The notes beneath the pieces were generated by a model that was not told where the DNA came from, searched no databases, and worked only from the letters and a program-made list of their open reading frames with translations. Positions 45,212 to 53,843 of a DNA stretch of 64,000 nucleotides are shown here, piece after piece (position 1 is the stretch's first letter; every line of letters starts with the position of its first letter). A program made the position numbers and the translations under genes. Origin of the DNA: Flavihumibacter profundi (lineage in GTDB: Bacteria > Bacteroidota > Bacteroidia > Chitinophagales > Chitinophagaceae); the NCBI RefSeq assembly GCF_020076305.1, contig NZ_JAIQXE010000001.1, positions 1,054,001-1,118,000 of the forward strand, in the 5' to 3' direction.

Positions 45212-45212
45212 C
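45199..45212 (+). repeat. 14-bp direct repeat, left copy (attL-like, tRNA 3' end)
   Basis: CCTGACGGAGTCAC, the 3' part of the T-arm and acceptor stem of tRNA-Arg, occurs again exactly at 47157-47170. This is the usual arrangement after integration of an element into a tRNA gene. Confidence 0.7.
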
Positions 45213-45222
45213 ATAGAACAGG

Positions 45223-45252
45223 AAAGGCTTTCAAGAGATTGGAAGCCTTTTT
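45223..45252 (+). terminator. intrinsic terminator after tRNA-Arg
   Basis: AAAGGCTT pairs with AAGCCTTT around a 12-base loop, followed by TT. It lies 11 bp after the tRNA. Confidence 0.75.
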
Positions 45253-45435
45253 CATTTCTAACTTTCCGGCACGATTCCGACATTTCTGCCATTTATTTCA
45301 TTTTACAAATCCTGACATATACAATAAATGCCATCTATTTAAAGGTGTTTTCCAGGTAACCCTACCTGAAGCTTGCCTTTATAGATTCGAACTTATTATT
45401 TTAGATGATCTCTTATATTGCTTAAAACCTTAGCC

Positions 45436-45630
45436 ATGTATCAAATCAACATCTATGCCGGTGTAAGATTTTCCACTGACAAGGGTATATGTGATGCGAT
45501 AGAAGAGCATAGCGTAAAGGTAGCCATGCTTCTGAATTTGCCAGAAGAATGGTATCTTAACCTAAACCTAATTCCAAGCGTAAACTACTTACAACTGCAT
45601 TGCTGGGGAGCTTCTTCTTTGTCTTTTTAA
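45436..45630 (+). CDS. possible short protein in the tRNA island, unknown
   Basis: An open frame from ATG at 45436 begins MYQINIYAGVRFSTDKGICDAI and gives 64 residues. The first 40 residues look coding in composition. The tail overlaps the next frame, where a lipoprotein-like signal is read in another phase, so this may be the intact front of a damaged gene. No family is recognised. Confidence 0.3.
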   Translation: MYQINIYAGVRFSTDKGICDAIEEHSVKVAMLLNLPEEWYLNLNLIPSVNYLQLHCWGASSLSF

Positions 45631-46016
45631 GTTGCTTTCCTGACCAATCACAGATTTCAAGATTGGAGTCTGAAAATGCCCAATTAAAGGAAAAAATTAA
45701 AGTTCTGGAGGATAAAATAGTCAAACTAGAATTTCCGCCTATTGCAAAAAAAGCAGCAGTAAAGTCAAAAAAGAAAAAAATAAAAGCCACTGATCCGCTA
45801 TTTCTCGAAGCTTCCATTCCTCAAACTGAAAATAACGCACTTGTAAAAGATCCTGCCCTCAACCTTCTACTCCAGCAACTCAACCTACACCAAGGCAAGC
45901 TTCAGCAAGGTCAAGCCAATTATCGGGGCATTGCAATGCAATTACTAAAAAAGGAACAAGGTGTATCAGAAGCGCCAGGTCAGGAGGATATTGCTTGCTG
46001 GCAATATGGTGGATAA
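45600..46016 (+). CDS. coiled-coil lipoprotein-like protein without a clear start
   Basis: The frame is open from 45561 to 46016. The reading RKLLTTALLGSFFFVFLSC looks like a lipoprotein signal with its lipobox cysteine, but no ATG precedes it after the in-frame stop; TTG at 45600 is the only listed start. After the signal comes a heptad stretch (SRLESENAQLKEKIKVLEDK), a Lys-rich linker and a Gln-rich tail (LLLQQLNLHQGKLQQGQ). Either the start has been lost or an unusual codon is used. The function is unknown. Confidence 0.45.
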   Translation: MLGSFFFVFLSCFPDQSQISRLESENAQLKEKIKVLEDKIVKLEFPPIAKKAAVKSKKKKIKATDPLFLEASIPQTENNALVKDPALNLLLQQLNLHQGKLQQGQANYRGIAMQLLKKEQGVSEAPGQEDIACWQYGG

Positions 46017-46227
46017 AAACAGCCTCAGGTGAAAACAGCCAGGCCATCAGGAAAAAATGAGTAATTAATATTCGTAAATGGCCTCCAGCAATAAAACCAT
46101 GTTTCGCCCTACTTATATCACTGTCCTTACTTTTAACAAACTTGAGGTGTTCCCAATTGACATATATATGATTTTGGAATTTTGATGGCCGCCAATTATC
46201 TTGCCGGAATAAACCGTTCACTTGAAA

Positions 46228-46755
46228 ATGCAATCCCCCGTATTTCTGGCCTTATTGTTTTTTTCTTTATCAGCCATGCTGGTCAGTTCCTGTAAGAAAG
46301 AAAAGCAACCTGCTATTGCAACACCGGGTATTTATATGAAACTAGATAGTCTTTATCGTGCTTTTCCTGATAACGATAGGGCAACTCGCAACGAGTTGGC
46401 AGGTGTTTACACACTTACCATTGCTGCAGCAGAAGAACCAAGGGAAATCAGCATCACCTTATATTCAAACCAGTGGAATTTTGATTCTGGAAAAGTGTAT
46501 CATACTGCGGTCCCGGAGTTACCAGGTGTAACTAATTCTATCCTTTATTGTCCGGATGCCCCGGTGTACTACGATTGCGCTGAATCAGTTCCGCCATCCT
46601 GGCAGAAACCGCAGCTTACCGTCAGCATCACTGAATCAAATACTGAATATGTAAAAGGAACTTTCAGTGGATTTATATTCTTAAAGTCTTTAACTGGAAC
46701 CAGAAAGAAATCAACAATCACTGACGGTCGCTTTTATGTGCGTTTCCCTCATTAA
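46228..46755 (+). CDS. hypothetical lipoprotein in the tRNA island
   Basis: The 175-residue protein starts at ATG 46228 with a lipoprotein signal (MQSPVFLALLFFSLSAMLVSSCKKEKQ). The mature part has beta-strand character (YTLTIAAAEEPREISITLY, QLTVSITESNTEYVKGTFSGF) and two cysteines in YCPDAPVYYDC that could pair. An earlier in-frame TTG at 46222 is less likely. It is the best-formed gene of the island. No family is recognised; Bacteroidota genomes hold many such small lipoproteins. Confidence 0.65.
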   Translation: MQSPVFLALLFFSLSAMLVSSCKKEKQPAIATPGIYMKLDSLYRAFPDNDRATRNELAGVYTLTIAAAEEPREISITLYSNQWNFDSGKVYHTAVPELPGVTNSILYCPDAPVYYDCAESVPPSWQKPQLTVSITESNTEYVKGTFSGFIFLKSLTGTRKKSTITDGRFYVRFPH

Positions 46756-46824
46756 TTAATTACGTATATTGTATATGAAAGCAGGATCAGGCTTGAAAGG
46801 CTAGTCCTTCTTTTCTATTTCACC

Positions 46825-47115
46825 CTACTTATAACGTCGACCGGTATCCGGTTTCTTGGGCTTCAATGCTGCAAGCGGTGAATGCTCACTGATCATCATA
46901 CAGTCAAATTCCTTTATGTTATCCTGACCAAGCTTTTGGCATGCCAGAGCATAATAATGCTGGTGGGGCCAATCAATATCATCCACATTGAGCTGCTTTA
47001 CGCCCCTGATCTCTTTGCCGGTGGAAAGGGTTATGGTGATGTAGCAGAGAGGTATAGGGTAAAGGTAGGATAATATGGCACTTAAATTGAAGACGGCGAT
47101 GCTTTGGGGAATCCC
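46825..47115 (-). pseudogene. gene remnant, C-terminal part of an unknown protein
   Basis: On the minus strand a 96-codon frame with no plausible start ends at TAG 46825-46827. It reads TGKEIRGVKQLNVDDIDWPH, then QHYYALACQKLGQDNIKEFD and KPKKPDTGRRYK. The codon composition and soluble sequence look protein-coding from about 47060 to the stop, while the upstream part looks random. This suggests the 3' end of a gene whose front was lost, perhaps at the island boundary 41 bp away. No family is recognised. Confidence 0.4.
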
Positions 47116-47156
47116 TTATTTCCGGGGGTGGTAAATAGGGAACGAAATACTGTTAA

Positions 47157-47170
47157 CCTGACGGAGTCAC
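47157..47170 (+). repeat. 14-bp direct repeat, right copy (attR-like)
   Basis: An exact copy of the tRNA-Arg 3' end (CCTGACGGAGTCAC) with no other tRNA sequence upstream of it. A terminator hairpin follows 8 bp later, as if this was the original downstream flank of the tRNA. Confidence 0.7.
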
Positions 47171-47178
47171 CAAATAGC

Positions 47179-47208
47179 AAAGGGTTTCATGAAAATGAAA
47201 CCCTTTTT
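47179..47208 (+). terminator. intrinsic terminator at the right island boundary
   Basis: AAAGGGTTTCAT pairs with ATGAAACCCTTT around a GAAA loop, followed by TT. With no gene ending just upstream, it is probably the former tRNA-Arg terminator displaced by the insertion. The rest of the 535-bp stretch 46756-47290 holds only the remnant and the direct repeat. Confidence 0.75.
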
Positions 47209-47290
47209 CTTTTGCAGGCAACCTCCTGTTGTTATTGTACGTTACCGGGTAGTACGACTTGTTTTATTTAATTACCTCCAATTTATTTTT

Positions 47291-47671
47291 ATGAACAAGA
47301 TTAATTATCCGGGGCTGGCTACTTTAATCCTTACCAGCCTGGTATTAGGATTATCCTGTAGCAAAAGCAGTGGCACTAACGGCTATAACAACACCCCTAC
47401 TGGTGGTGGCGCAACCGGAGCTACTATTACAATCAGCGGCATGACATTTACACCTGCTTCAAAAACTGTTGCCAAGGGAACCGTTGTTAAATGGACAAAC
47501 AGTGATACTTACGCACACACCGCAACGTCTAATGATGGAATGACTTTCGACAGCGGGAATATTGCAGGGGGCAGCAGTTATTCTTACACGGCAAATACTG
47601 TCGGCACATTTGACTACCATTGTACCATTCATGGCACAGCTATGGCCGGTACCCTCACAGTTTCACCTTAA
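47291..47671 (+). CDS. cupredoxin (plastocyanin-like) lipoprotein
   Basis: The 126-residue protein starts at ATG 47291 with a lipoprotein signal (TLILTSLVLGLSC) followed by a Ser/Gly/Thr-rich linker. The mature domain has the cupredoxin fold: MTFTPASKTVAKGTVVKWTN, the first copper ligand His in YAHTAT, and the C-terminal loop DYHCTIHGTAMAG with Cys, His and Met ligands, the type I copper set. A periplasmic or surface electron carrier is likely; the partner is unknown. An upstream in-frame start at 47189 falls inside the terminator and is rejected. Confidence 0.9.
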   Translation: MNKINYPGLATLILTSLVLGLSCSKSSGTNGYNNTPTGGGATGATITISGMTFTPASKTVAKGTVVKWTNSDTYAHTATSNDGMTFDSGNIAGGSSYSYTANTVGTFDYHCTIHGTAMAGTLTVSP

Positions 47672-47793
47672 TACCTGCCATGAACCAAATAGTGCATACC
47701 TGTTGATGCCAGCCCGCTTTAAATATTTATTTAACTATTGATGAGTATGAAACAGAGGCCCCTTCCTCATAAACAGTATTACAACGATACATT

Positions 47794-50061
47794 ATGGGAA
47801 AGCGGGACTTATATATCATATTATCATTCTTCCTCCTTATATCCGGGTTTAAGGAAAAAGACGGAGACAAAGGAAAGCCTGTGTACAGGGACCTTCCATA
47901 CAGGCAGGAATATAGCGTTTCGTACTATCTGCCTGTGCATGAAAGATCCCTGCATTTAAAAGACATATCAGTAAACCGCGACGGCCAGGTCCGGATCCTT
48001 TCAGACAGCGGATTGATCGTTCCCGATAATGGAAACCAGTTTTACGCAGGAACATTTGTTGCAGATGTCTCCTATCCCGCAATTATCCCTAAAAAGATTT
48101 CTGCGATTGGCACTTACCATAACCAGACCATCTACCTGGATGACAAACAGTTATTCAGCAATGCCTGGGCAGGTAAACTCCAGGTCGATCATGGATTGCC
48201 CGGAGCCCGCCTTTTCGCAGGGGGAGATGATTTCCATTTCCTGGTTTCAGACGGTGACAGCCTGCTATACCTGGATATGGCAGGCAAACGGCTCTGGAAC
48301 GGTTTATTCAGGAACCTCAAACAAATTCGTTTCCTGGAAGCCAGCCATAGTTTCCTGCTGGTGTCTCCCGAAAAAGTGGTTGAATGGAAACCTGGAATGG
48401 CATTCAAAGAAATATACAGCGGAAAGGGTATTACCTGCGCTACCGGTTTTGGCAATGGCGCAGTAAGAAAAATAGCTGTCGGCGCTTCAAAAGGATATGT
48501 AATGCTTCCCGGCACAGGACTTATCGACAAGCTACCCTGCCCCGATATCACCTGTATGGAATACATCGATGGACAATTATGGTTTGGATCCACCTGGGGG
48601 GCCTACCGCCTGGAGCCTGATGGGAAATACAACTACTACGCAGGGCAACGCTGGTTACCAGGCAACCATGTCCTCCGCATTGAAAAAGGTCCCCAGAACA
48701 GCATCCTGGTGCTTACCGAAAAGGGACTCGGACAGATTTGTTCCAGGAAAATGACGCTGGAAGACAAGGCTATGTTTTATGAACAGCAGGTCCGGGAAAA
48801 AAATATCCGTTACGGGATAAATTGCAGTGTGGTGAAATTACCGGAAAGCTATTCATCGGGGCAGACCGGCAACCAACCCAGTGATAACCTCTGGACAGGA
48901 ATGTACCTGGTGAGCCAGTTGTACCGCTACAAAGTAACGGGCTCCAAAGAGGCCCGGGATAATGCTTACGAATCTTTTGAAGCCCTTGAAAGATTACACA
49001 CTGTAACTGGTATTAAAGGCCTTTTTGCAAGGAGTTTTGAACGGGACTATAAAATTGAGTCCGCTAAAGACTCCGGGTGGCAGGAACGGGAACTGAAAAC
49101 CGGTTCACCTGCCAGCTTATGGCTTTCCGCAGCAGACCATCACAACTGGACCTGGCGTTCTACAGCCAGCAGTGACCAAACCGTTGGACAGGTATTTGCA
49201 CTGACCGCGATACTGGAACTCGTGGATGACCCATCCTGGAAGAAACGGGCCCTTGCCTGCCTGGATAACCTTATCGGATATATAGTTGACAACAACCTTT
49301 ATATCATCGATGTGGATGGTCAACCAACTATGTGGGGCAAATGGAATCCTGAATATGTAAATGCCTTTCCAGAAAATGTAGGCGATCGTAAAATCACTTC
49401 TTCGAATATTATCGCCTTCCTGCAAACAGCTTATAAATTCACACATAAAGATAAATACAGGACTAAAGCCTATGAACTGATGGAAAAGTTTGGCTATCTC
49501 GACAACCTGATGCGGCCAATGGCAAAAATCGGGAGTGACAACAGCGGCGAGCTAAGCAAAGTCCTTTCTGAAGAATGGAATCATTCTGATGATGAAATGT
49601 ATTTCCTGGCCTATTGGGGACTCTATCCCTATGCGTTTACTCCCCCCCTGCGCGAAAAATACAGGATTGCCATAAAGGACCACTGGAATATAGAAAGACC
49701 GGAGCAGGACCCCTTGTGGAACTTCACCTATGCCATGACAGGCACAACTGCATTCGACCTTAGCCCTTCTATCCGGTACCTTAAGAATTATCCCCTGGAC
49801 CTGCGGAACTGGGCCGTGCACAATTCGCACCGTAAGGACCTGGAGCTGCTGCCGGAAAATTTCAGGGGACAAACAACCCGTGAGCTCCTGCCCCTGGGGG
49901 AAATTCCTATTTGCCGCCACAACAGCCAGGTATTCAGGCTTGATGCAGAAGGTGATGGGAAAAGCCTCGTAAGCGCAGGAGATACCTGGCTGCTGCCCTA
50001 TTGGATGGGTCGGTACATGGGAGTAATCAGCGCGCCTGTCCGGGAAAAACAGAATTATTGA
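47794..50061 (+). CDS. large secreted protein with beta-propeller and alpha/alpha-toroid character
   Basis: The 755-residue protein has an N-terminal hydrophobic stretch (LYIILSFFLLISGF). Residues 50-310 contain short beta repeats such as QVRILSDSGLIVP and ILVLTEKGLGQIC, like sensor propellers that report on program state. From about 330 the sequence is helical with W/Y-rich hairpins (DNLWTGMYLVSQLYRY, SSDQTVGQVFALTAIL, NHSDDEMYFLAYWGLYPYA), resembling six-hairpin glycosidases. I do not recognise a specific family; an enzyme acting on polysaccharide is an inference. The last 35 bp overlap the convergent eboF. Confidence 0.65.
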   Translation: MGKRDLYIILSFFLLISGFKEKDGDKGKPVYRDLPYRQEYSVSYYLPVHERSLHLKDISVNRDGQVRILSDSGLIVPDNGNQFYAGTFVADVSYPAIIPKKISAIGTYHNQTIYLDDKQLFSNAWAGKLQVDHGLPGARLFAGGDDFHFLVSDGDSLLYLDMAGKRLWNGLFRNLKQIRFLEASHSFLLVSPEKVVEWKPGMAFKEIYSGKGITCATGFGNGAVRKIAVGASKGYVMLPGTGLIDKLPCPDITCMEYIDGQLWFGSTWGAYRLEPDGKYNYYAGQRWLPGNHVLRIEKGPQNSILVLTEKGLGQICSRKMTLEDKAMFYEQQVREKNIRYGINCSVVKLPESYSSGQTGNQPSDNLWTGMYLVSQLYRYKVTGSKEARDNAYESFEALERLHTVTGIKGLFARSFERDYKIESAKDSGWQERELKTGSPASLWLSAADHHNWTWRSTASSDQTVGQVFALTAILELVDDPSWKKRALACLDNLIGYIVDNNLYIIDVDGQPTMWGKWNPEYVNAFPENVGDRKITSSNIIAFLQTAYKFTHKDKYRTKAYELMEKFGYLDNLMRPMAKIGSDNSGELSKVLSEEWNHSDDEMYFLAYWGLYPYAFTPPLREKYRIAIKDHWNIERPEQDPLWNFTYAMTGTTAFDLSPSIRYLKNYPLDLRNWAVHNSHRKDLELLPENFRGQTTRELLPLGEIPICRHNSQVFRLDAEGDGKSLVSAGDTWLLPYWMGRYMGVISAPVREKQNY

Positions 50062-51388
50062 TGATGTCAAAAACATCAACAGCGCTTATATTATTTTTTT
50101 GCAGGTCCTGGCCAGTTATGATTACCGGACAATAATCGGGTGAAACACCAATCCGTCCATGGGAACCTTTTATCAAATTGGCATCAAGTGGTATAACATC
50201 CATTACATACCTGAAGCCTGCTTTTTTCCGCAACAGTTTATATGCCGCACGCAATTTTGAGGTCATAAACATTTCAACCGGGTCATAACCGGGTTTCTTA
50301 TGGATATCCACACACCTTGCATAATCCGGTGCCTTTGCATCGTCTGTCCAGAAATAATAAGTAAACCAGCTATCTGCGTCAGCCATCAAAACAATATCCC
50401 CTGCCCTTTCATGGTTAATGCCATATTTTGCCTGGTCCTTCCTGTCAAGAATTAATTCTATACCGGGAACTTTATCCAATAGTTTTTTGACTTGTCCGGT
50501 TACCGAAGCATCATTAATATAAACATGCGCCACCTGGTGGTCTGCCACCACAAATGCCCTGGAAGCGCCTGCATCCAGCAATTCCGTTCCCCGCTCAACC
50601 CTTACCTGCAACAATCCTTCTTCCCGCAATAAGCGGTTCAGGTGAATTGGTTTACTAACCGGTGCGATGCCATATTCAGAAAGAATAATAATTTTTGCAC
50701 CCTTATTTTCATAGAAAGTCACCAGCTGCTCCACTACTTTATCAATCTCCAGTAAATCTGCCTTCACCTTTAATAGGTCAGGACCGAATTTCTGGAGACA
50801 ATAATCCAGGTGTGGCAGATAAATTAATGTGAGCGTAGGATCATAACGATCATCTGTGAGCATGGAAGCATCAGCGATCCATTGGGAAGATTTGATATTT
50901 GCCCCGGGGCCCCAAAACTGGAACAGGGGAAATTGACCTAATTTATCCTGAAGCTCATCCCGCAATGCTGCCGGGTATGAATAGCAATCGGGAAGTTTAC
51001 GGCCATCTGCAAGGTATTGTGGCCTTGGCGTTACTGAATAATCAGCAGTAGAATACATATTGTACCACCAAAACATTTGGGAACAGGTAAATGCCGGGTC
51101 CTTTTTTTTCGCATTGTCCCAGATTTTCTCAGCCAGTACCAATTTGTTTGACTGCTTCCAGAATTTTATTTCACAGTCAACCCTGTCGTACCATCCATTG
51201 CCAACGATTCCGTGTTCAGAAGGCCATTTGCCGGTAAGGTAGGTCGACTGGACAGCAGTGGTAACAGCAGGGAACATTGGAGTGATTGTAGCCAGGTTAT
51301 TTTTTGCACTATATCCTTTAAGAAAAGGCATCTCGCCAACCAGGGAAGCAGAAAGTCCTACTACATCAATAACAACTGTTTTATTCAT
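50027..51388 (-). CDS. eboF: EboF, alkaline-phosphatase-superfamily nucleotide pyrophosphatase/phosphodiesterase-like
   Basis: The 453-residue protein is of the type I phosphodiesterase/nucleotide pyrophosphatase fold. The N-terminus MNKTVVIDVVGLSASLVG holds the first metal ligand, TPMFPAVTTAVQSTYLTGKWPSEHG the nucleophile Thr (T43 or T44), and LIYLPHLDYCLQKFGPD, LSEYGIAPVSKPIHLN and SHGRIGVSPDY the remaining metal ligands. It has no signal peptide, so it is probably cytosolic. It is the last gene of the ebo operon, 25 bp after eboE. Its substrate in this pathway is unknown. Confidence 0.88.
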   Translation of the reverse strand: MNKTVVIDVVGLSASLVGEMPFLKGYSAKNNLATITPMFPAVTTAVQSTYLTGKWPSEHGIVGNGWYDRVDCEIKFWKQSNKLVLAEKIWDNAKKKDPAFTCSQMFWWYNMYSTADYSVTPRPQYLADGRKLPDCYSYPAALRDELQDKLGQFPLFQFWGPGANIKSSQWIADASMLTDDRYDPTLTLIYLPHLDYCLQKFGPDLLKVKADLLEIDKVVEQLVTFYENKGAKIIILSEYGIAPVSKPIHLNRLLREEGLLQVRVERGTELLDAGASRAFVVADHQVAHVYINDASVTGQVKKLLDKVPGIELILDRKDQAKYGINHERAGDIVLMADADSWFTYYFWTDDAKAPDYARCVDIHKKPGYDPVEMFMTSKLRAAYKLLRKKAGFRYVMDVIPLDANLIKGSHGRIGVSPDYCPVIITGQDLQKNNISAVDVFDIINNSVFPGQAR

Positions 51389-51413
51389 TTGTATGGATTC
51401 AATTTCCTTTACA

Positions 51414-52619
51414 TTATAATTGTGGTACTACCCATTGCAATTCCCTTATGACCGACTCATGGAGTGGTAATTTCAATGATCCGGGAAGCACTTCCCAAGT
51501 ATAGGTTTCCACCTCCAGGTGGCTGGTAAAATGTAACGCTTTCTGCAGCTGCAGTACTTCTTTAATATCTTTTTGGGTGGATTGTAATAATCCGAAATCT
51601 TCTTCAAAAATGGGTACATGAAAATGCGCACGCCATTCATTTACATCTGGATTATCATAATCGGATAAGGCTTCGGCAAGATCAGGATACCGCAATAAGT
51701 CCCCATTATTTTTCCTTGCAACAACCTGGTGCAGGTAGGTTGGTTCATTATATACAGAAAAACTTTCCTTTACATTTTGCCTTAGCCGGATGTCTTTATC
51801 CATTCTACCCTTCAGTGCCGCGCTGATCTGGATTTTACCAATCTTAATTCCTGATTGTAAAAGCTTCTGTATGATTTCTGCATGGGGCTCATAGCCAATA
51901 GCAAAGTGGCACACATCATAACATAAGCGCAGGTGCTCTTTCAATAACCGTTCTGCCTCGGGAATAGAAACATTAAATTCAGCAGCAATAGTTTTTGTCC
52001 CGTCAGCCAGCAATTCAGTTAAAAACCAGTGCATAAATTCCACTCCGCTTTCAAGCATGCCATCAGGTTCCGGTTCTATATCAAGGTGCAGGATCTTACC
52101 GGTTGCCCGGTGAATTTTTATCAGCTCTTCCACTACCAATACAATATTAGCAGTACTGGTTTTCATGGCATTTTTTAATGCATCCTCCTGTTTGAACCAG
52201 TATTTATAACTCAACGGTGATGTGGAAATGCCCCCCTCCATGCCGGCGGGTAAAAGCTCTTTTAAAATATGGAATAACCTGGTGGTATATGCTACCCTGT
52301 CGTGGGTAGTCCAGTCGGGGGCATGTACCTGGTCTTTAACCCGGGTATCATGAAAACTGCCGTATGGAAAGCCATTCATGGTAAACACATAAGCATCATT
52401 TTCACGTAGCCATTGAGTGAACAGGGCCATATTCTCCCCTTCAACCAGTTCAATGCTGGCAATGTTCGACAACCGCAAACCAATACCCATGGGACGATCC
52501 GGGGAGAGTTCCTTTTTTATGCCGGGGAAGTATTTTTTGATTTCATTGAAATGATCCTTCCAGTTTTCACCATGGTGAATATTCGTACAATAGGTCAGTT
52601 GGCCTGAATGGGTAAGCAT
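51414..52619 (-). CDS. eboE: EboE, TIM-barrel metabolite traffic protein
   Basis: The 401-residue protein has the xylose-isomerase-like TIM-barrel pattern of EboE. It starts MLTHSGQLTYCTNIHHGENW, then YVFTMNGFPYGSFHDTRVKD, and GKILHLDIEPEPDGML with acidic metal-binding residues, LCYDVCHFAIGYEPH, and GKIQISAALKG. Glu, Asp and His residues along the barrel mouth could bind a divalent metal. It lies 8 bp after eboD. A sugar-phosphate isomerase or epimerase-like reaction is expected from the fold, but no reaction has been assigned that I know of. Confidence 0.88.
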   Translation of the reverse strand: MLTHSGQLTYCTNIHHGENWKDHFNEIKKYFPGIKKELSPDRPMGIGLRLSNIASIELVEGENMALFTQWLRENDAYVFTMNGFPYGSFHDTRVKDQVHAPDWTTHDRVAYTTRLFHILKELLPAGMEGGISTSPLSYKYWFKQEDALKNAMKTSTANIVLVVEELIKIHRATGKILHLDIEPEPDGMLESGVEFMHWFLTELLADGTKTIAAEFNVSIPEAERLLKEHLRLCYDVCHFAIGYEPHAEIIQKLLQSGIKIGKIQISAALKGRMDKDIRLRQNVKESFSVYNEPTYLHQVVARKNNGDLLRYPDLAEALSDYDNPDVNEWRAHFHVPIFEEDFGLLQSTQKDIKEVLQLQKALHFTSHLEVETYTWEVLPGSLKLPLHESVIRELQWVVPQL

Positions 52620-52627
52620 AAAAATAT

Positions 52628-53791
52628 TTAAACAGTAAAGGCTTTAGATGCAGCATACGCTGTTATTTTCCGCGACGCTTCAGAAAGTAAATCAGTGTCT
52701 ATTTCATGGACTTCTTCACCTCTTCCTATATCACGCAGCAGCATAATTGTTAACCGGCCGCCAAGGTGTTCCCTGAATTCGTTCAAGCCCAGTAAAACAG
52801 GACTATTTTCATCAATCTGCATAAATGGATGGGAGATGTCAAAACCCAAAAGAATCAATAACCGGATAACCCTTTCAGCTTTCCCTGCAGGTAACCTTCC
52901 GGAAACAGATGAATACATGGTATCCAATGCAATTCCCATTGCGACAGCTTCTCCGTGCAGCACTTCGAAATCCGTAAGTTGTTCCAGTTTATGGGCACTC
53001 CAATGGCCAAAATCCAGCGGACGGGAAGAACCCATTTCAAACGGATCGCCACCGGCAATATGGTCCAGGTGAAGTTCAGCACATCTCCTGACCAGGTAAT
53101 TCATGGTAGGAAGATCCCTGGCAACCAGTTGGCCTGCATGGCTTTCGATCCAGTCAAAAAAAACGGCGTCCTTTATTAAGGCCACTTTAATTGCCTCGGA
53201 AATGCCGGAGCGCCAATCGCGTGCTGATTGCGTAGGTAAAAACCGGTCATCATTAAAAACAGCAACAGGTGGGGCAAATGTGCCCAAAAAGTTCTTTTTA
53301 TTAAAGTAATTGATACTATTCTTTACGCCAACACCCGAGTCATTCTGCGATAAGGTGGTTGTAGGGATCCTGATATGCCTGATACCCCTGTGCGATACAG
53401 CAGCAGCATATCCTGCCACATCCAATACGGAACCGCCACCAATGGCAGCGATGTAGGAGTGCCTGTCAATTTTATAGGAATTGACTGCATCCAGGATTTT
53501 ATCAAATAAACTGAGGTCATTCTTTGATTCCTCGCCACCGGGTGTTACCAGTATATCTTCAATTAACTGAACGGTATCATATTTTTTAAAATAAGCAGAA
53601 ATCTGCCCTGCAAGATGGGGATGGGCATTTGCTACATTCTGGTCAATAACAAAAAATATCTTCTGATTCCGGGCAGTGTTTTTTTGCTTTAGAAAATCAT
53701 TTACAAGCGTATTTGAAAGATCAAAAAGTGCCGAAGTAAAATATACTTTATAATCAAACCTCACACTGAATTCCTGTTCTATGTAATCCAT
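52628..53791 (-). CDS. eboD: EboD, 3-dehydroquinate synthase-like enzyme
   Basis: The 387-residue protein belongs to the AroB/sugar-phosphate cyclase superfamily: AAIGGGSVLDVAGYAAA for NAD binding, PTTTLSQNDSGVGVKNSINYF, SGISEAIKVALI, and RPLDFGHWSAHKLE with HGEAVAMGIALD for the zinc histidines. Such enzymes cyclise a phosphorylated sugar-like substrate. It differs from housekeeping AroB in its longer N-terminal segment, and the ebo context argues for a dedicated substrate. It is 52 bp downstream of eboC, the widest gap inside the operon. Confidence 0.88.
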   Translation of the reverse strand: MDYIEQEFSVRFDYKVYFTSALFDLSNTLVNDFLKQKNTARNQKIFFVIDQNVANAHPHLAGQISAYFKKYDTVQLIEDILVTPGGEESKNDLSLFDKILDAVNSYKIDRHSYIAAIGGGSVLDVAGYAAAVSHRGIRHIRIPTTTLSQNDSGVGVKNSINYFNKKNFLGTFAPPVAVFNDDRFLPTQSARDWRSGISEAIKVALIKDAVFFDWIESHAGQLVARDLPTMNYLVRRCAELHLDHIAGGDPFEMGSSRPLDFGHWSAHKLEQLTDFEVLHGEAVAMGIALDTMYSSVSGRLPAGKAERVIRLLILLGFDISHPFMQIDENSPVLLGLNEFREHLGGRLTIMLLRDIGRGEEVHEIDTDLLSEASRKITAYAASKAFTV

Positions 53792-53843
53792 ATATATATT
53801 TTCAAAAAATGGTTGGAAGTTTTAATCCGGAAATTATTTTTCC

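Larger units (their letters stand above)
45213..47170. mobile_element. small decayed island between tRNA-Arg and its 3'-end duplicate
   Basis: A 1,958-bp segment, left copy to right copy, is bracketed by the 14-bp direct repeats. It holds two weak or start-less frames, one lipoprotein gene and one gene remnant, at lower coding density than the rest of the window. No integrase or transposase was found, so it would be a remnant or a passively carried satellite. The inference rests on the repeat and the tRNA position. Confidence 0.55.

Noticed and set aside
45880-46233. 117-codon minus-strand frame inside the tRNA island
   Set aside because: It overlaps the coiled-coil frame and the start of the lipoprotein gene; its sequence looks like the complement of those.
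47157-47170. A second tRNA-Arg gene
   Set aside because: Only 14 bases match; no anticodon arm or D-arm precedes them.
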